64,000 nucleotides of DNA from Ramlibacter sp. (GTDB lineage: Bacteria; Pseudomonadota; Gammaproteobacteria; Burkholderiales; Burkholderiaceae_C): NCBI GenBank assembly GCA_029237735.1, contig JAQZBU010000005.1, forward strand, positions 1 to 64,000. Direction: 5' to 3'. A model generated the notes under the pieces. It saw only the letters and a list, made by a program, of their open reading frames with translations. It searched no databases and was not told the origin of the DNA. Both the position numbers and the translations under genes were made by a program. Shown here piece by piece: positions 61,149-64,000 of the stretch. The stretch's first letter is position 1; each line of letters opens with the position of its first letter.

Positions 61149-62513
61149 TCAGGCGACCAGTTCGGGTTTGCCGGCGGCTGCGGGCTTGCCCTTGGACGGC
61201 GCTGCTTCGCCTTCGGTCCAGGCCGCGCCGTTGGGGAACTCGAATCGCTCGAGCGTCGCGGCATGCATCTCGATGCTGTAGCCAGGGCGTTGCGGCGGCA
61301 TGTAGCGGCCCTTGCGGATGACCACGGGGTCGAGGAAATGCTCGTGCAGGTGGTCGACATACTCGAGCACGCGGTTCTCGAGCGAGGCGGAGACGGCGAT
61401 GTAGTCGAAGATCGAAATGTTCTGCACGTACTCGCACAGGCCGACGCCCCCGGCATGCGGGCACACCGGCACGCCGAACTTGGCGGCCATCAGCACCACC
61501 GCCAGCACTTCGTTCAAGCCGCCCAGGCGCGCGGCATCGACCTGGCAGAAATCGATGGCGCCGGCCTGCAGCAGTTGCTTGAACATCACGCGGTTGTGGC
61601 AATGCTCGCCGGTGGCCACGCCGATGGGAGCGATGCGCGCGCGGATCGCGGCGTGGCCCAGGATGTCGTCGGGGCTGGTCGGCTCCTCGATCCACCAGGG
61701 GTCGAACGCGGCCAGGCGGCGCATGTTGACGATGGACTCGTCGACTTCCCAGACCTGGTTGGCGTCCATCATCAGCTTGCGATCCCAGCCGATCTCTTCG
61801 CGCAGGATGGAGGCGCGGCGGATGTCTTCCTCGATGTCGCCGCCGACCTTCTGCTTGAAATGGGTCCAGCCCTCGGCAACGCCTTCGCGCGCCAGGCGGC
61901 GCATCTTCTCTTCGGAATAGCCCAGCCAGCCGGCCGAGGTGGTGTAGGCCGGGTAGCCCTGCTCCAGCATTTCCTGGGTGCGCGCGGCCTTGCCCGGTGC
62001 ATTGCGGCGCAGGATGGCCAGCGCCTCTTCCGGCGTGAGCGCATCGGTGATGAAGCGGAAGTCCAGGCAACGCACCAGCTCTTCCGGGCTCATGTCGGCC
62101 AGCAGCTTCCAGACCGGCTTGCGCTCGGACTTGGCCCACAGGTCCCACACGGCGTTGACGATCGCGGCGGTGGCGAGGTGGATGACGCCCTTGTCCGGGC
62201 CCAGCCAGCGCAACTGGCTGTCGCCGGTGGTGATGTTGCGCCAGAAGGCGCCCATGTCGCCGGTGATCTCTTCCAGTGTCTTGCCGACGACGAAGGGCGC
62301 CAGCGAATTGACGGCGGCGACGCAGATCTCGTTGCCGCGACCGATGGTGAACGTGAGGCCGTGGCCTTCGATGCCCGACTTGGCGTCGGTGTGCAGGGTG
62401 ACGTAGGTCGCGGAATAGTCCGGCGCGGCGTTCATCGCGTCCGAACCGTCGAGCGAGCGGGAGGTCGGGAAGCGGATGTCCCGAACGGAAAGATGGGTGA
62501 TGTGCGTAGCCAC
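61149..62513 (-). CDS. Enolase-superfamily dehydratase, L-fuconate dehydratase-like
   Basis: Probable GTG start VATHITHLSVRDIRFPTSRSLDGSDAMNAAPDYSATYVTLHTD; KLMMDANQVWEVDESI; PIGVATGEHCHNRVMFKQLLQAGAIDFCQVDAARLGGLNE. Confidence 0.85.
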   Translation of the reverse strand: MATHITHLSVRDIRFPTSRSLDGSDAMNAAPDYSATYVTLHTDAKSGIEGHGLTFTIGRGNEICVAAVNSLAPFVVGKTLEEITGDMGAFWRNITTGDSQLRWLGPDKGVIHLATAAIVNAVWDLWAKSERKPVWKLLADMSPEELVRCLDFRFITDALTPEEALAILRRNAPGKAARTQEMLEQGYPAYTTSAGWLGYSEEKMRRLAREGVAEGWTHFKQKVGGDIEEDIRRASILREEIGWDRKLMMDANQVWEVDESIVNMRRLAAFDPWWIEEPTSPDDILGHAAIRARIAPIGVATGEHCHNRVMFKQLLQAGAIDFCQVDAARLGGLNEVLAVVLMAAKFGVPVCPHAGGVGLCEYVQNISIFDYIAVSASLENRVLEYVDHLHEHFLDPVVIRKGRYMPPQRPGYSIEMHAATLERFEFPNGAAWTEGEAAPSKGKPAAAGKPELVA

Positions 62514-62615
62514 GGTTGCCTTGTGGGGTGGGTGAAAGACGGGCAAGGATAGGCCGCGCCCCGATAAGCATCCAATCGTCATTTGGTATATTGCGATACG
62601 AGTTTTTGGATAGCC

Positions 62616-63584
62616 ATGAACGATGCCGACGCCCCGCCGGTCCTCCCCGCCAGCCAGTTCCGGCGCCTGCGCATCAAGAGCCAGCAGATCATGCTGCTCA
62701 ACGCCCTGGATGAGCACCGCAACCTGCGCCGTGCGGCCGCCGCCATCCACACCACCCAGCCCGCGGCCACCGCCTTGTTGCAGCAGCTCGAGGAAGGGCT
62801 GGGCGTGACGCTGTTCGAGCGCCATCCGCGCGGGATGGAGCCCACGGTCTACGGGGACGTGATGATTCGCTACGCGCGCGGCGTGCTGCACGATTTCGAG
62901 TACGCCGGCGAAGAGATGGCCGCGTTGGCATCGGGCGCCGCCGGGCTGGTGCGCATCGGCAGCGTCATGGGCGCCACGCCGGTCATGCTGACCAATGGCC
63001 TGGCACGCTTCAAGACCGGCAACCCGCGCGTGCGCATCACGTTGCAGGTGGACACCAGCGATCAGCTCATGCCCGCCCTGCTGCGGGGCGACCTGGATGT
63101 GGTGCTGGGGCGCCTGCCCGACCAGTTCTACGACGAAGACCTGGACATCGAGCAGCTCGAAGGCGAACCGATGAGCGTGGTCGCGCGGCCGGGCCACCCG
63201 CTGTTCGACCTGCCCGAGGTGACGCTGGCCGACCTGGTGGTGCAGACCTGGATCCTGCACCCTCTGGGCAGCCCGATGCGCCGCAGGGTCGAGCAGGCTC
63301 TGCAGCACGCCAACCTCTCGGCGCCGCCGGACATCGTCGAGACCTCCTCCATCCTGGCCACCACCTCGCTGCTCGAAGCCAGCAACATGATCTCGGTAGT
63401 GCCGCTGGATGTGGCGCAGCACTACGCCAACTACGGCATGGTCGCCATCGTGGCGGTGCAGTTGCCCATTTCGATGGCCAACCTGGGGATCATCACGCGC
63501 AAGAAGAAAGAACTCGCTCCGGCAGTGAAGGGGTTCCTGCGGGCTTTGCGCGACAGCAACCTGGAGCGGCAGATCGCACGGTGA
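62616..63584 (+). CDS. LysR family transcriptional regulator
   Basis: LLNALDEHRNLRRAAAAIHTTQPAATALLQQLEEGLGVTLFERHPRGMEPT; divergent from the dehydratase. Confidence 0.9.
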   Translation: MNDADAPPVLPASQFRRLRIKSQQIMLLNALDEHRNLRRAAAAIHTTQPAATALLQQLEEGLGVTLFERHPRGMEPTVYGDVMIRYARGVLHDFEYAGEEMAALASGAAGLVRIGSVMGATPVMLTNGLARFKTGNPRVRITLQVDTSDQLMPALLRGDLDVVLGRLPDQFYDEDLDIEQLEGEPMSVVARPGHPLFDLPEVTLADLVVQTWILHPLGSPMRRRVEQALQHANLSAPPDIVETSSILATTSLLEASNMISVVPLDVAQHYANYGMVAIVAVQLPISMANLGIITRKKKELAPAVKGFLRALRDSNLERQIAR

Positions 63585-63853
63585 TGCGTGGCCTCTGGCA
63601 GGCACGCATTCGTCGAACGCCAACCTGGTATCTCGCGCGACCAGGGAACGAATTTCTTCCAACCGTTACTGATGTCTGAGATAGGTAGGGGAGCTGTTGG
63701 GTTTGTTTTTTCAGAAAGGCGGCAGTCTTGCCTTCAAGTGACCCAGGCGCAAGCAATTAACTGATCCGAAGCAGGTCAGCCGACCCCGGCGGTATTCAAA
63801 GCCGTGGGGTCGCTCGTGTGGTGATCCGGCAAGATTTGGCGCATGGTCGCATC

Positions 63854-64000
63854 ATGGCTGTAGCTAGTTTTGAGGATTTGTGCGCGGGTTTTTGCGAGAT
63901 TGTCAAAGTCCCACTCCCCGTACTCAAGGCAGACGACCGAGGCTTGGTCGCATTTCATGTGGTGTTGCGCGACGCCACCGTCAATCTGGTGCATCGCCCG
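63854..64000 (+). CDS. CesT-like type III secretion chaperone, truncated at window edge
   Basis: MAVASFEDLCAGFCEIVKVPLPVLKADDRGLVAFHVVLRDATVNLVHRP; CesT-type pattern with VNLVHRP. Not in ORF track. Confidence 0.5.
   Translation, partial: MAVASFEDLCAGFCEIVKVPLPVLKADDRGLVAFHVVLRDATVNLVHRP

Noticed and set aside
60129-62552. 807-aa plus-strand ORF
   Set aside because: Antisense shadow of the TctC and fuconate dehydratase-like genes; His/Gln/Arg/Ala-rich low-information translation typical of high-GC third-position bias.
61149-63662. 837-aa dehydratase extension in the ORF track
   Set aside because: N-terminal part is antisense of the LysR gene; true start near 62513.

Overview
GC-rich chromosomal window, most likely Burkholderiales/Comamonadaceae judging by gene content and order. 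Housekeeping blocks are tcdA-cpoB-pal-tolB, an LPS block (GT2 genes, msbA, waaL-GT9 fusion), rng-maf-rlmH-rsfS-nadD-hemF-purD-yebC, a URC-type uracil catabolism block (ribA-like/urc1, DUF1688/urc4, upp), a branched-chain-type ABC transporter with an acyl-CoA ligase, and a sugar-acid catabolic block (fuconate dehydratase-like enolase, FAH, PdxA-like, SDR, 2-hydroxyacid dehydrogenase, TctC, LysR). Accessory signals: (1) a 3.9-kb prophage remnant flanked by perfect 30-bp copies of the tRNA-Lys terminator, holding a 5'-truncated tape-measure gene and a membrane protein with an unusual 12-14 aa C-terminal repeat array and a hairpin displaying its Shine-Dalgarno; (2) a family of paired-hairpin dispersed elements that nearly fill intergenic gaps, with left and right halves carrying different stem cores in all six complete copies; (3) a 185-bp composite palindrome next to an enoyl-CoA hydratase remnant; (4) several gene fragments, frameshifts and fusions (PAS protein without kinase, FKBP C-terminal fragment, frameshifted flavin oxidoreductase, waaL-GT9 fusion, RsfS with a histone-H1-like tail); (5) the start of a CesT-like type III secretion chaperone at the right edge. 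All calls come from reading the supplied sequence and translations; no database search was run.
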